From: Malassezia japonica
Taxonomy: Eukaryota > Basidiomycota > Malasseziomycetes > Malasseziales > Malasseziaceae
Length of the DNA stretch: 64,000 bases
Direction of reading: 5' to 3'
NCBI RefSeq assembly: GCF_029542785.1
Contig: NC_083378.1
Coordinates: 124,001-188,000, forward strand
The position numbers and the translations under genes were made by a program. The notes below the pieces were generated by a model, which saw only the letters and a list, made by a program, of their open reading frames with translations, searched no databases and had not been told where the DNA came from. This document shows positions 36,401 to 45,334 of this stretch, piece by piece; positions within the stretch are counted from its first letter, which is position 1; every line of letters starts with the position of its first letter.

Positions 36401-39400
36401 GACAGGCAGCTGGTTGCCGCCGATGCGCAGCATCGTCGCGACCGCCGCATCGCCGGCCTCGCGCACAAGGCCGAGCACACCCTCGGGGTGCAGGCGCGTG
36501 TACTGGCCCTGGGTCACCACCGCAGAGTACGCGGGGTTCGAGATGTCGATGCCAAACGCGGCACCGACCTCGGCAGCGGTCGACAGCGCATCGTGGCCAG
36601 GGACCACGGCGCCAAACGACAGGATGGCCACCACACAGATCGCGATGATCACGTCGCGCACCGAGTAGCCCGGGTGGCCAGGTACCGAGACGATAACCTC
36701 GACCGCGCGCTGGTACTCCTCAGCGGCCGACGCAACGCCGTGTCCCTCGATGACGTACTTGAGGTTACCCTTGGCGTAGAACAGGTTCTGCACACGCGGC
36801 AGCTGCGTAATCGGCAGCTGCTGGGGAAGCAGCTGCGATTCCATGGTGCCAGCGCTGTACTCACGCTGCACACGGAAGCGAGGATCGTCCTTCGGCTCGT
36901 TCAGCATGATCTTGCTGCGCACAGGGATAATGTGCGCCTCGACAAAGTCACACAGGCGCAGCGCCGTCTCAAACTGCGGCGGACGGCTCTCCGAGTCGGC
37001 ACCCGCAGCCGCCGGCGAGCAGAGCACACCGAGCAAATTCTCAAATGCGTCCCAATAGCCCGGCAGGAGCTGCAGTGCACGCCACCACCAGCTCTCGGCC
37101 TCTTTCCAGTAGCCAAGCGCACGGAGGGCAGTACCGATGTTCGACATCGCCTCGACGTAGTTCGAGTCGATACGCAAAATCAGGTTGTTGTACCACAACG
37201 AGCCCGCGAGGTTGCCTGACGTATAGTACGTGCACGAAAGCAGCAGGAGCGTCGGCAGGTGCTCGGGGTGCAGCTTGTGCAGCGCATGCAACAGCGGCAG
37301 CAGCGTGGGGTGCAGCTTCGTGCCACCGCGCGTCGAGCGGCGCGGCGCCTTTTGGTGCACGAGGTCCGTCTTTTCCAGCTCGCTCTTCTCTCCGACCGCG
37401 ACGCTGGTGGAGTAGAGGTGGTGCGCATATTGCAGCAGTTCGTCGCGCACCTGCGGCGACTTGATATCGAGACCCGAGGCGTACGCGGACGCAGACAAGA
37501 GGTGGATCGGGTCCTCGGCACCCGTGTCCGCCATAAGCGGCGAGACAGGCGCCTCGAGCTCCGAGCTCCAGCCCGAAATCGGGACCTGCGGCGGGCCCTG
37601 CGAAGGAAAAGCCATCGACCGCGTCTCGCTGTCGGTATAAGCCGGCGTGGAGATGGCCGGTGTCGATGCAGACGTCGCGCCCGAAGCGGTCGTCGGCACG
37701 TCCAGGTTGCTCTTGGACGGCGACGTCTCGCTGTAGGACCGGCGCGCCTTCTTGCCGCCCTCCATCGGCATGGGCTCCTCGTGAGAGCGGCGCATAGGCA
37801 GGTCGGACGAGACAAGTGGCATCGTCTCGTCTGGCGCGCTCACCGGTTCGGTCGCAGGCGGCCCGGCAATCGCCGTCGTCACTGCAGGCGTCGACATCGG
37901 CGCTGCGTTCGTCGTGGGCATGGCAAAGACCGGCGCGCTCCTCGACTGCTGTTCCTCGGGATGCGTGGTGTTGCTAAAGTGCGCCTGCAGCTGCTGCTCA
38001 TCCTGGACAAGCTGGCGGTTGTGCGCTTGCATGTCGGGCATGTCGACCGAAGTCACGAACGGCGTAGCGCGGTTCTGCGACTTTTCCTTCTGCATGCGCG
38101 CATGATAGTTGTCCGTGAGCGAGTGGAGCTGCGTCTGGTAGTGGCTCGCAATGTTGGGAGGGAACACTTCGCCGTCGCTGCGCGACTCCTCGCCCTCGTT
38201 CGACATCTTGACGCGGTACTTGTCATTGGTCTGCTGCAGGACACGACGCGCCTCGACTTGGCGCTTGGGACCATCGAGGCCGGCCCAAGCACGGAGCCGC
38301 GAGGCGACTTCCTCTTGCTGCTCGCGGTCGAGGGGCTCCCAGTCTTCCTTGTCGCCACCCGGGACCGATTGGTAGGTCATCGCAGCGGTGGCGTACGCGG
38401 CAGCCGAAGCAAGCACCGCGTATTCGTCATCGGCAATCGTGCAGTAGCGTGGCTCAAACTTGGTCTCGTCTTCTGGCGAGGCGGTACCCCACGAGCCGAC
38501 CGGGATCTGGTCACCCGGAATCAGGCCCGGCATCTCGACATTCTCCGAGATACCCAGCGAGGTCGAGGCCTCCTTTGTCTTGGGCGCCGCGCTCACTGCA
38601 TCTTCGCCGTCATGTGCAACGTCTTTGTTGTCCTTCGCCGCCTCGACGTTCGCCGAGGGCTCGGAGAAAATGGGCAGGACCGAGTGCACGTCGCCAAGCG
38701 TCTGCTCCCAGGCATTGGAGCCGACCGTGTTCCACGACTGTCTCCTGCGGTACTGCTCAAAGGACGGCGGCGACTTGCGGTGGCCGGTATTGCGCAGATC
38801 GTGCACACTCGGCGCCGCGGGCATCGCGCTCGACTCGGAAGACGTCACCGGCGCCGATGCGGTCGAGGTGGATACCGGCACCTCGTTGCTGGTGGTCGTC
38901 GGCGTATCTTTGTCCTCGGCCATGGCATCCTTGTGCGACGGCGCAAGTGCTTGGGACGAGTCCCACGGGCTGGGCAGCCGGGGCATCATGGGACGCTCCG
39001 GCACACGCTGAAGGACTTGCTCGACATTGCTGAGCCCCTGGCCATTCTCTGCAAGGTGTGCGGGTATATTGGCAGAGGAGACAGGAGGGAATGCCTCGTA
39101 GTGCATCCACGCAGGCATATTGACGCGCGGCCGATCCTCGGTGGGAATGCCCCGCGAGTTTTGCGAGGAGGAGACCGTGGCCGAAGTAAAGTCGTGTGCG
39201 CATTGCTCTTTCGGCGTCGTGTCGACGTCCATACCGCCGGTGTCGCCACTGTGCTTGCGCATCATCGAGCCAGCATGGTTCTGGCGCTGGCCCTCAGAGG
39301 CGGCGGCCTCGGCCGCAATGCGGTGGAGGACGTCTTCGGAAGCCTCGCCGCGCTTCGGCTGGACAAACGGGGTGACGGCAGCCGCGGCGGACTCCATGCC

Positions 39401-39682
39401 GGTGCCGTCGCTGGTCGGCGTCTCCTGCTCCGCTTCGCCGTGGCGCTTCTCGTGGCGGATGCGCGCCGCCTCGTTCTGTTGGCGATCTTCCTGCAAGGCG
39501 CCACTGCCGTTATTTACATTGCTGTTCTGTCCCTTCAACGAGTCGTTAAAGGTGGTTGTCATAGTGGCATGTTGCGACCCCATCTTTCCGCTGTTATGGG
39601 AGTCATCGTGTGCTTGGTAGCTCGAGCCGGCGGGCTCACCGTCCACCGGAACGAACTCCGCGCCATCCCTGGACGGGGTCAT
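33488..39682 (-). CDS. OGT: O-linked N-acetylglucosaminyltransferase (OGT), giant intronless form
   Basis: A single uninterrupted exon of 2,064 aa, about twice animal OGT. Residues 1 to about 770 are Ser/Pro/Ala-rich and probably disordered. TPR-type helices occur around 800-885 and 1235-1340 (FNPTFDVALANLGNAIKDQG). The GT41 catalytic half runs from about 1520 to the end: IGYVSSDFNNHPLAHLMQSV, CPVQMQFMGFAGGMASGWTD and DLFLDTNECNAHTTAADILW, which match the UDP-sugar and acceptor sites including the catalytic-His HP motif. OGT adds GlcNAc (or a related sugar) to Ser/Thr of nucleocytoplasmic proteins. Baker's yeast lacks it. The 672-bp upstream region with CRE-like boxes is the longest non-coding stretch in the window. 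Confidence 0.93.
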   Translation of the reverse strand: MTPSRDGAEFVPVDGEPAGSSYQAHDDSHNSGKMGSQHATMTTTFNDSLKGQNSNVNNGSGALQEDRQQNEAARIRHEKRHGEAEQETPTSDGTGMESAAAAVTPFVQPKRGEASEDVLHRIAAEAAASEGQRQNHAGSMMRKHSGDTGGMDVDTTPKEQCAHDFTSATVSSSQNSRGIPTEDRPRVNMPAWMHYEAFPPVSSANIPAHLAENGQGLSNVEQVLQRVPERPMMPRLPSPWDSSQALAPSHKDAMAEDKDTPTTTSNEVPVSTSTASAPVTSSESSAMPAAPSVHDLRNTGHRKSPPSFEQYRRRQSWNTVGSNAWEQTLGDVHSVLPIFSEPSANVEAAKDNKDVAHDGEDAVSAAPKTKEASTSLGISENVEMPGLIPGDQIPVGSWGTASPEDETKFEPRYCTIADDEYAVLASAAAYATAAMTYQSVPGGDKEDWEPLDREQQEEVASRLRAWAGLDGPKRQVEARRVLQQTNDKYRVKMSNEGEESRSDGEVFPPNIASHYQTQLHSLTDNYHARMQKEKSQNRATPFVTSVDMPDMQAHNRQLVQDEQQLQAHFSNTTHPEEQQSRSAPVFAMPTTNAAPMSTPAVTTAIAGPPATEPVSAPDETMPLVSSDLPMRRSHEEPMPMEGGKKARRSYSETSPSKSNLDVPTTASGATSASTPAISTPAYTDSETRSMAFPSQGPPQVPISGWSSELEAPVSPLMADTGAEDPIHLLSASAYASGLDIKSPQVRDELLQYAHHLYSTSVAVGEKSELEKTDLVHQKAPRRSTRGGTKLHPTLLPLLHALHKLHPEHLPTLLLLSCTYYTSGNLAGSLWYNNLILRIDSNYVEAMSNIGTALRALGYWKEAESWWWRALQLLPGYWDAFENLLGVLCSPAAAGADSESRPPQFETALRLCDFVEAHIIPVRSKIMLNEPKDDPRFRVQREYSAGTMESQLLPQQLPITQLPRVQNLFYAKGNLKYVIEGHGVASAAEEYQRAVEVIVSVPGHPGYSVRDVIIAICVVAILSFGAVVPGHDALSTAAEVGAAFGIDISNPAYSAVVTQGQYTRLHPEGVLGLVREAGDAAVATMLRIGGNQLPVVFLLPDQVVLLHRILFAPTNGILPVFSPHAGKAPIPPGSPLEAVYRQSSQIGSTILLALAKLFQDAATNAADSGSKRLTLRGIPPSISLLLPFYYLSLSMNPSASTFNNLGILLSSLPIATTTVGLSGERVQLTGQLLAVRYYAHGLQLDPTHSHLFTNLGSLFKDMGRLNEAIKMYEKAIEFNPTFDVALANLGNAIKDQGRTQDSIEYYRRSVQANPNFPEALCGLVNALLAVCDWGEVYPESPKEAGWMRDVTNIVARQLDAGTAYGRGAFHAQGSIEQWVDKIMRCLGDRRPETRDRWMEKLLPFYDPSKHTPTMNEGGFMLRIIERLMRRTQHRWYHDLYTRECTNENESGTVNNDAYGRILLPTCLPIPSIPTVLPFHTFTYPLSPRQVRLISHRNALRTSHSTLSQMWLPKHVYPPPPPPGGKLNIGYVSSDFNNHPLAHLMQSVFGFHDLSRFNIFCYATTASDDTPYRKKIEKESQHFLDVSSWSSEKIIQQIQHDKVHILVNLNGYTKGARNDIFAPRPCPVQMQFMGFAGGMASGWTDWLVVDPIVCPPPMTAGTRWREGPSNAHHDGFLEKSTDLAADLDPEDPREDWVYTERFIYMPHSYFVNDHAQGFRDPAEETRIQSVEEEKGELSKEQKEQDVPVQNQLPDKQVWEREELRRWRMRKEVFPDLPDDYVIFADFNQLYKTDPVLFKAWLLILKRVPKSILWLLRFPASGQAHLHKFATEWAGPDVAKRVIFTDVAPKHIHIYRGRIADLFLDTNECNAHTTAADILWSGTPMLTWPKHVHKMCSRVAASILRAAGIDDRLVVHSEKEYVDRVVELANSIHYEYVEQAVHRDGSYELKPINHTTKDVSPSELTPDMLTVNCTEDAVKGAMRVPEGRAIFRRGSGELMDLRRRLFLSRDKCPLFNTRGWTRALEAGYHEAWRRWEAGTDTEDTPEWEALPPTAPEKLSGHIWLGDY

Positions 39683-40354
39683 GATAGGCGAAACTGCTTG
39701 TGTTAGGGACGAGTCTGTGCTGATGGGTCAGAGGTAGCACAGAGTCCCAGTGGCAAAAGATAAGTGGCGTCTGGTGCGCTCAAGTTGTGTATATAGGCAC
39801 TTGCAAATTGAAACGCTTGTCCGCCCGCTGACGGTCATCGCTCAGGGTACACTATGACGGCCATCTATACGCACTCTCGGTCGATTCGCTGTGTTTCTGA
39901 CACTCATTCCAATAGGAAGAGCGCTTGCGCCCTGGCCAAGAACCGATTATGACGTCGTTGGCCTAAGTACCTGGACTGCGCCCCTGAATCTGCGTCAGAA
40001 TAGGAGTGAAAAGGCGACGTTTTCTGGGTCATGACGTCATAATAGACACAAGTCCTAGGTGTTCCGCCGTTTATGGGCCGCATTACGCCCTCGCTAGTCC
40101 CATTATGACGTCACGTTGGTCGCATGAAGTCAATTTTGGCCCCGCCGCCAAACGCCACATCTATTTCCGCCGATCGGGGGCCCGAGTCCATTAATGACTT
40201 GCATCGGGGGACTAATGCGATTCGGTGACGTTAACGATGCCCAGGGACCAAGCTGCACCCTGTACCCGAGTCCATTACGCCGCCACGCCCGCGACTCGCT
40301 TGGCAGACGGTGTGGCGTTTACCTCTCGCAAAGGCAAAATTACGTTCCTACATC
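39683..40354. promoter_or_regulatory. OGT promoter with a cluster of CRE-like (TGACGTCA) sites
   Basis: This 672-bp region lies upstream of OGT; the next gene ends into it. It holds TGACGTCG at 39950-39957, the palindrome ATGACGTCAT at 40031-40040, TGACGTCA at 40106-40113 and TGACGTTA at 40226-40233. A 13-bp direct repeat CCCGAGTCCATTA is at 40181-40193 and 40265-40277. TGACGTCA is the binding site of ATF/CREB bZIP factors. No ORF is supported in it. Confidence 0.65.
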
Positions 40355-42175
40355 CTATAGCTTGGAAAGCGCCATGCGGGGGCGCTCCATAGATACCGCC
40401 GCGGTCCCTGTACTGCTATCTTCGGCACTCGGCAACATACTCTCCGCATCAGGATCGGGAGGGAGGGGAATCGAACGGATGGGGGACAGGCGCCACTGCA
40501 AGTCGCGCAGTGGCTTGCTCGCGGGGTGCCAGTCGTGGTAGTCCTGGATCACCTCCACAATATCGTCGCCGAAAAAGTGCTGGATCGTGGTGTCTTCCAG
40601 CAAGCCACGCAGGCCCCACGGAAGCTCGTAGGGGTTCCAACGCTGCGCGGCAAACGACGTCGTGACAAGGGGTATGTGCGTCGCACCGGAACTGCGGGGG
40701 GAGTTGGTTTCAAATAGGTATCGCGTCGCAAGGTCATAGACATTTTCTTCGTCGTACACGAGCGAATGGCCCAGGCCGCCGTACAGCGAGCCCGCGACCG
40801 AAGCACTGAGCAGCGTAAGCAAATTGTGGTCGTGGAAACCGCAGTTGCGCACGGCCACACACAGGATAATCAGACTGATCAAAAAGTCGGTTTCGGGGAA
40901 GGCGACGCCGTCGATGTACACCGCGCGCAAAATCGACGGGTGCGCCGCGGACGAGTTGAGCGCAGAGTACAGCGGCACCACATTGTCGTCGATCGAGCCA
41001 ATATGCACAAACTTGATGCCGGCGGTGAGTAGGCGGCCGTACGCCTCGCGATGCCGCGCCGAAATGGCCGTGTCGGAAGACTGGAACTCGAACAGCTCGC
41101 GCGCGGCACCCGTCTCAAAGTAGTTTATGTAGGACGAAGCAAGGCTGCTCTTGAGGTGCACAAAGGGGCCCTGGTAGATGCCGCACATGCTCAGCACACA
41201 CGTGCGCGAGCGCTTGGGCGATACGAACCCCTCGTCGACGAGGCGCGCAAGGAGCAGCGTCGAGACGACCGCGCCTTGGCTGTGTGCGGCGACCATCACC
41301 GCGTCGGCCTCGCGCAGTGCGTCGACCCACTGCGCATTCTGCGCAATAGTGTCAAAGAAAAAGTCGGCGCGCTCCTCAACGCGCCCGTCGTACTGAGGCG
41401 CAATGACGGTGATCGCCTCGTCGGGCAGCGGATTCCCGGCCTCTTGAAAGTGCCGGCGCACCGACTCGGCCATCATTGTCGCAAAACGCGCCGACGTGCC
41501 GGTCGGCGTGCCCATCACATTCTTGAAAATGCTCTGCGCAAACCAGCCGTGCACGCCGATGACGACAACCTTGGAGACGCGCTCGTATCCACGTACGTGC
41601 CCGGTGCGTGCGTCGCCCAGGACCTTGTACGCACGCGGCATCGCCTGCTCGTGCTCGGCGTGCAGGTGCGGCGCTGTCGAGCCGCGCTGCGACTGCACCG
41701 GGAGCGACGTCGTGACCTTGGGCCGGTGGCCATGCCGCGCCGACCGCGGAAAAAGGTAGGCATTCACCGCGCCGACGGTGCGCTCCCAGAGGCCCGCACG
41801 CGGCGGCCACACACGAGGCGGGCGCGAGAATGTGTCGTCAAAATTAGGGAGCACAAGGCTCGGCACGCGTTTCGACGCGAGCGCGGGCGGCGCGTCGGTC
41901 GGCGCCGCGCCCCTGCTGCTCCTTGCGAGCGCCGGGAGGGGCACTGCGCGCATGCGTGCGCGAATGGCGCGCGGCTTGGTCGGCCCCGGCGGCGCCTCTG
42001 TGCCGCTCGGCACGTCCTCCGGCGCCGGCTCGGGATTTGGAATCGCCGCAGACGGAGGCTCACCCGTGTCCTCCGGTACGCGCTCGTTGCGCATGGCGTG
42101 CGCGTCCTTGTTCTTGGGCGTTGGCTCTTCGCGCTTCTCGCCCTGGCGCTTCTTGGGCGGCTTGGAATCGCTCAT
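40355..42175 (-). CDS. YML020W-like alpha/beta-hydrolase-fold protein, function unknown
   Basis: One exon of 606 aa from the first ATG (MSDSKPPKKRQGEKREEPTP). The first 200 residues are basic and Pro-rich. The conserved half begins with KVVVIGVHGWFAQSIFKNVM and has a nucleophile elbow AHSQGAVVS, then a hydrophobic region (about 475-530) that may associate with a membrane. The GVHGWF/AHSQG pattern is that of a conserved fungal family with the yeast member YML020W. Lipase or esterase activity is only an inference from the fold; no substrate is known. Confidence 0.82.
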   Translation of the reverse strand: MSDSKPPKKRQGEKREEPTPKNKDAHAMRNERVPEDTGEPPSAAIPNPEPAPEDVPSGTEAPPGPTKPRAIRARMRAVPLPALARSSRGAAPTDAPPALASKRVPSLVLPNFDDTFSRPPRVWPPRAGLWERTVGAVNAYLFPRSARHGHRPKVTTSLPVQSQRGSTAPHLHAEHEQAMPRAYKVLGDARTGHVRGYERVSKVVVIGVHGWFAQSIFKNVMGTPTGTSARFATMMAESVRRHFQEAGNPLPDEAITVIAPQYDGRVEERADFFFDTIAQNAQWVDALREADAVMVAAHSQGAVVSTLLLARLVDEGFVSPKRSRTCVLSMCGIYQGPFVHLKSSLASSYINYFETGAARELFEFQSSDTAISARHREAYGRLLTAGIKFVHIGSIDDNVVPLYSALNSSAAHPSILRAVYIDGVAFPETDFLISLIILCVAVRNCGFHDHNLLTLLSASVAGSLYGGLGHSLVYDEENVYDLATRYLFETNSPRSSGATHIPLVTTSFAAQRWNPYELPWGLRGLLEDTTIQHFFGDDIVEVIQDYHDWHPASKPLRDLQWRLSPIRSIPLPPDPDAESMLPSAEDSSTGTAAVSMERPRMALSKL

Positions 42176-42367
42176 CTCGCTCGATGTGCGCTTCCTACGC
42201 GTGTCCAGTAGTGTGTGTGGTTCGTGAGAAGGGGATACTATAAAGTCTGTGCGCTCTGTGCCTTTTCCTCCTGGCGAGGACGTGAAAGAACCCCACCACC
42301 CAAAACGCATCCAGCGGCGGTGGCAACCCCAGAAAGCCCGTGCGCTGACCACGTGGTGTTCTATGCA

Positions 42368-43858
42368 CTACACCCAGACATTGTCCTGCAGCTCGGGGCC
42401 GACGCCGACGGCGTGCACGCGGAAACCGATCTCGCGCAGCTTTGGCGCGTCGACGACGCGGCGGCCGTCAAAGACCACGGCAGGCTTGCGCATAATGTTG
42501 TGCACGAGCGACCAGTCGATCGTCGCAAATTCATCCCAGTCCGTCGCGATGACCACGGCCTCGGCCTCGTGGCACGCGTCGAGGACGCTCGGGCAGACCG
42601 AGACGCTCTCCTCGACCGCCTTGCGGTCGTCGACGACGCCCGGCTCGGTGAGGTCGAGCATGACCTGCTCGCGCTTGACCTTGGGGTCGTAGATGGCAAT
42701 GTAGGCGCCCTCCTGGCGGAAGTGCTTGCACAGGGTGATCGCAGGGGACTCGCGCTGGGTGAGCTAGAATATACGTACCGTGTCGCCCGTGTCCTTTTTG
42801 AAAGCAAAGCCCAGGATCGCCAGGCGCTTGGCGGTCACTGTGTTGAACAGGGTGCGGACCACATTTTTCGCGAAACGCGACTTGGAGAACTCGTTCATGA
42901 CGATCACTTGGTTCCAGTATTCGGCGACCTCGGGCAGGCCGAGGCTGCCGCTCAGGTAGACTAGGTTGAGGATATCTTTTTGGAAGCAGCTGCCGCCGAA
43001 GCCGACGCTTGCGCGCAAAAAGTGGGGACCGATGCGGCGGTCGACGCCGGCGGCGTGCGCGACTTCGTCGACGTTTGCGCCGGTCGCCTCGCAGATCGCA
43101 GCAATGGCGTTGATTGATGAGATGCGCTGGGCGAGCAGCGCATTTGCCGCGAGCTTTGTCAGCTCGCTACTCCAGAGGCCCGTGCGAATAACGCGTTCCT
43201 CCGGCACCCAGTGCTGGTACACCCCGCTGAGCAGCTCCGCGGCGCGGTTGCCTTGCGGCGTGTTGAGGCTGCCGATCAGCACGCGGTCGGGCTTGAGCAG
43301 GTCCTGCAGTGCAGTGCCTTCCGAGAGGAACTCGGGGTTCGACAGGATCTGGAAAGCGACGCCGGGCTTGCTGTTCGACTCGAGAATCGCCCGCATGGAT
43401 GCGGCCGTGCGGCACGGCACGGTCGACTTTTCGACGATGATCTTGGGCGACTTGGCGATGGACGCGATGCGGCGCGTAGACGCCTCGACGTACCGCAAGT
43501 CGGCCGCAAAGCCGCTGCCGATACCCGATGTCTTGGTCGGCGTGTTCACACTCACAAACACGATCTGCGCCTCGTCGATCGCGCGGTCAATGTCGGTCGT
43601 AAAGAAGAGGTTACGGCCGCGGCACTCGCCGACGACGTCCGCAAGACCAGGCTCAAAGACGGGGAGCTGGGACAGGTCATCCGAGTTCCACGCGGCGATC
43701 CGATGGGGGTTCACGTCCACGATCGTGACCGTAATGTCGGGGCACTGCTGCGCGAGCACAGAGCACGTAGGGCCACCCACATACCCGGCACCGATACAGC
43801 AGATCTTGGTGATTTTCTCGGGAACAAGCGAGGAGTCCACCTCCTCAGAGACCACCAT
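42368..43858 (-). CDS. UGD1: UDP-glucose 6-dehydrogenase
   Basis: Two exons (24-nt intron 42755-42778) encode 488 aa. Motifs: NAD-binding [13 protein letters not shown] at the start, the substrate loop [18 protein letters not shown], the catalytic cysteine in [13 protein letters not shown], and [19 protein letters not shown] restored by splicing. It oxidises UDP-glucose to UDP-glucuronate, the precursor of xylose- and glucuronate-containing wall and capsule glycans in basidiomycetes. The intron contains an in-frame TAG, so retention would truncate the protein. An upstream in-frame extension exists, but the ATG at 43858 fits the family. CACGTG boxes at 43952 and 43967 lie in the 170-bp promoter. 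Confidence 0.96.
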
Positions 43859-44028
43859 GGCGGCAGATACACACGCGAAGAACCGCGGACGTGGCCTTCT
43901 AATACGGCAACGCCCGCCGCGCGCCATGCGTGTCTCAACGCACGGGGCACCCACGTGTCGAACCGACACGTGCGCACCCACCCCAATGGCCAGCGCGCGC
44001 ACGGTGGAGGTGTACCGCGCGCCGGACG

Positions 44029-44639
44029 ATGGCGCGACTGGACGCGTCCTGGACGCGAGTCGATGCATGGAAGGACCCAGAGCCGGTGGCCGGCGCAAAA
44101 TGGGAGCTGGTCGAGGAGAGTGATGAGCTCGTCATCCTGGATATCGGCGAGGCAGAGCATGCCGCCAAGACAGAGGTGAATATAGCGCCAGGCACCGACG
44201 TCAGCCTCACGGTAGGTCGCATCGCTCACGCAGGGGCTCGAGACGGAAACGCCGATGCTCAAGGTCGATGGTACTGTGATGAAGGGGGTGTGGGACGAGC
44301 TGTTTGGCAGCGAAATCGTGCTGCGAGAGGGTAGGTTCCGAGACTGACACAGAGCACGGCGCAGAAGAGGAACGCATTAGCGAGTTGTCACCACTCGCAC
44401 CGTGCACGGATGCGAGTGCACGCGCGTCGGGCGCGAGTAGCGCGACGTCGCGGCGTATCGCATTTGTGCCGGTACGTGAAAGCGCCAAAGTCTCCGCTGC
44501 CGACCTCGAGGCGGTAGAAGAGGGGGGGGCGCGTGGCGCCACGGACGAACCTAGCATCGAGCCGACACATGCTAACGACCCGTCCCACGGCGGCGACGCG
44601 CCTCCAGGGGCGCCCACGGCACCCAGCGACATAGCCTAG
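44029..44639 (+). CDS. TFIIIC triple-barrel-domain protein (GTF3C6/Tfc7-type)
   Basis: Three exons (22-nt introns 44212-44233 and 44331-44352) encode 188 aa. The domain is recognisable from [18 protein letters not shown] and the spliced [20 protein letters not shown] then [10 protein letters not shown], as in human GTF3C6. The C-terminal 90 residues are Ser/Ala/Pro-rich. In TFIIIC this module pairs with the tau95-type subunit to recognise tRNA and 5S promoters for RNA polymerase III. The HCNGP gene follows on the same strand only 27 bp after the stop codon, too short for an ordinary promoter. Confidence 0.83.
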
Positions 44640-44666
44640 TGATACCCGATCTCCCGATCTACGTGC

Positions 44667-45327
44667 ATGAGCGATCGTACCGACGCGGCGAGCGCCGAGG
44701 GCGTCGCGGGCGACGCGCCCGAGGTCCAGATCCGCGGCGCCGCAGCGCGCGCACAGGCCGCGGCATCGCCGACGGATACATGCGCCGCTCCACCGCCCGC
44801 CGACGGCGCGCCCACGCCCGAGCCGTACACGCCAGAGGCCACGATACCCACCGCGTTCCGCCCCCCTGCGCGCGGCGCCGACGGCGACCCCGAGTGGGGC
44901 CTGGGCGAGGAGGTCGCTCATGGTGCCGACGAGACACTTACTTTAAAGCTCGCGCACTTTCACAAACTCAAAGAGCAGGGCACGCACTTTAACGCGACAC
45001 TCGCACGCAACCGCTCGTTTCACAATCCGCACATCTATGCCAAGCTCGTCAAGTGGGCTGACTTGGACGAAACCGGGAGCAACTACGTGCCGATGGCGCG
45101 CGCCGCCCACTCAGAGCCCTCGTGGGACGTCCAGTGCGCCGAGGTCGTGCGCGACGGCAATGCGGCCCAGCTAGGTACGTCGCCTCACTCACCCAGCCAA
45201 AACCCAAAAGCAGTACGTCGAGGGGCGCGAGAGAGCGCAGGCTTCCGGCCAGCGCTCGCACATCGACTTTGCAGGGTCGCGCGAGAGGAGCTCGCGGCGC
45301 GAGCATCCGTACCGTAGTCGTCGGTGA
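44667..45327 (+). CDS. HCNGP/SAP30BP-like protein
   Basis: Two exons (22-nt intron 45175-45196) encode 212 aa. An Ala/Pro-rich N-terminus (1-75) is followed by the family core KLKEQGTHFNATLARNRSFH then NPHIYAKLVKWADLDETGSN and, after the splice, AKTQKQYVEGRERAQASG. Human SAP30BP/HCNGP is a transcription corepressor and spliceosome-associated factor linked to short-intron splicing, which is of interest here given the very short introns. The tail is Arg/Ser-rich. The stop codon lies 7 bp from that of convergent EXO1. Confidence 0.88.
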
Positions 45328-45334
45328 TGTACAT

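Noticed and set aside
43987..44028. ATG at 43987 as start of the TFIIIC-like gene.
   Set aside because: It is in a different frame that ends at 44124 without the triple-barrel domain; the ATG at 44029 leads into the conserved segment.
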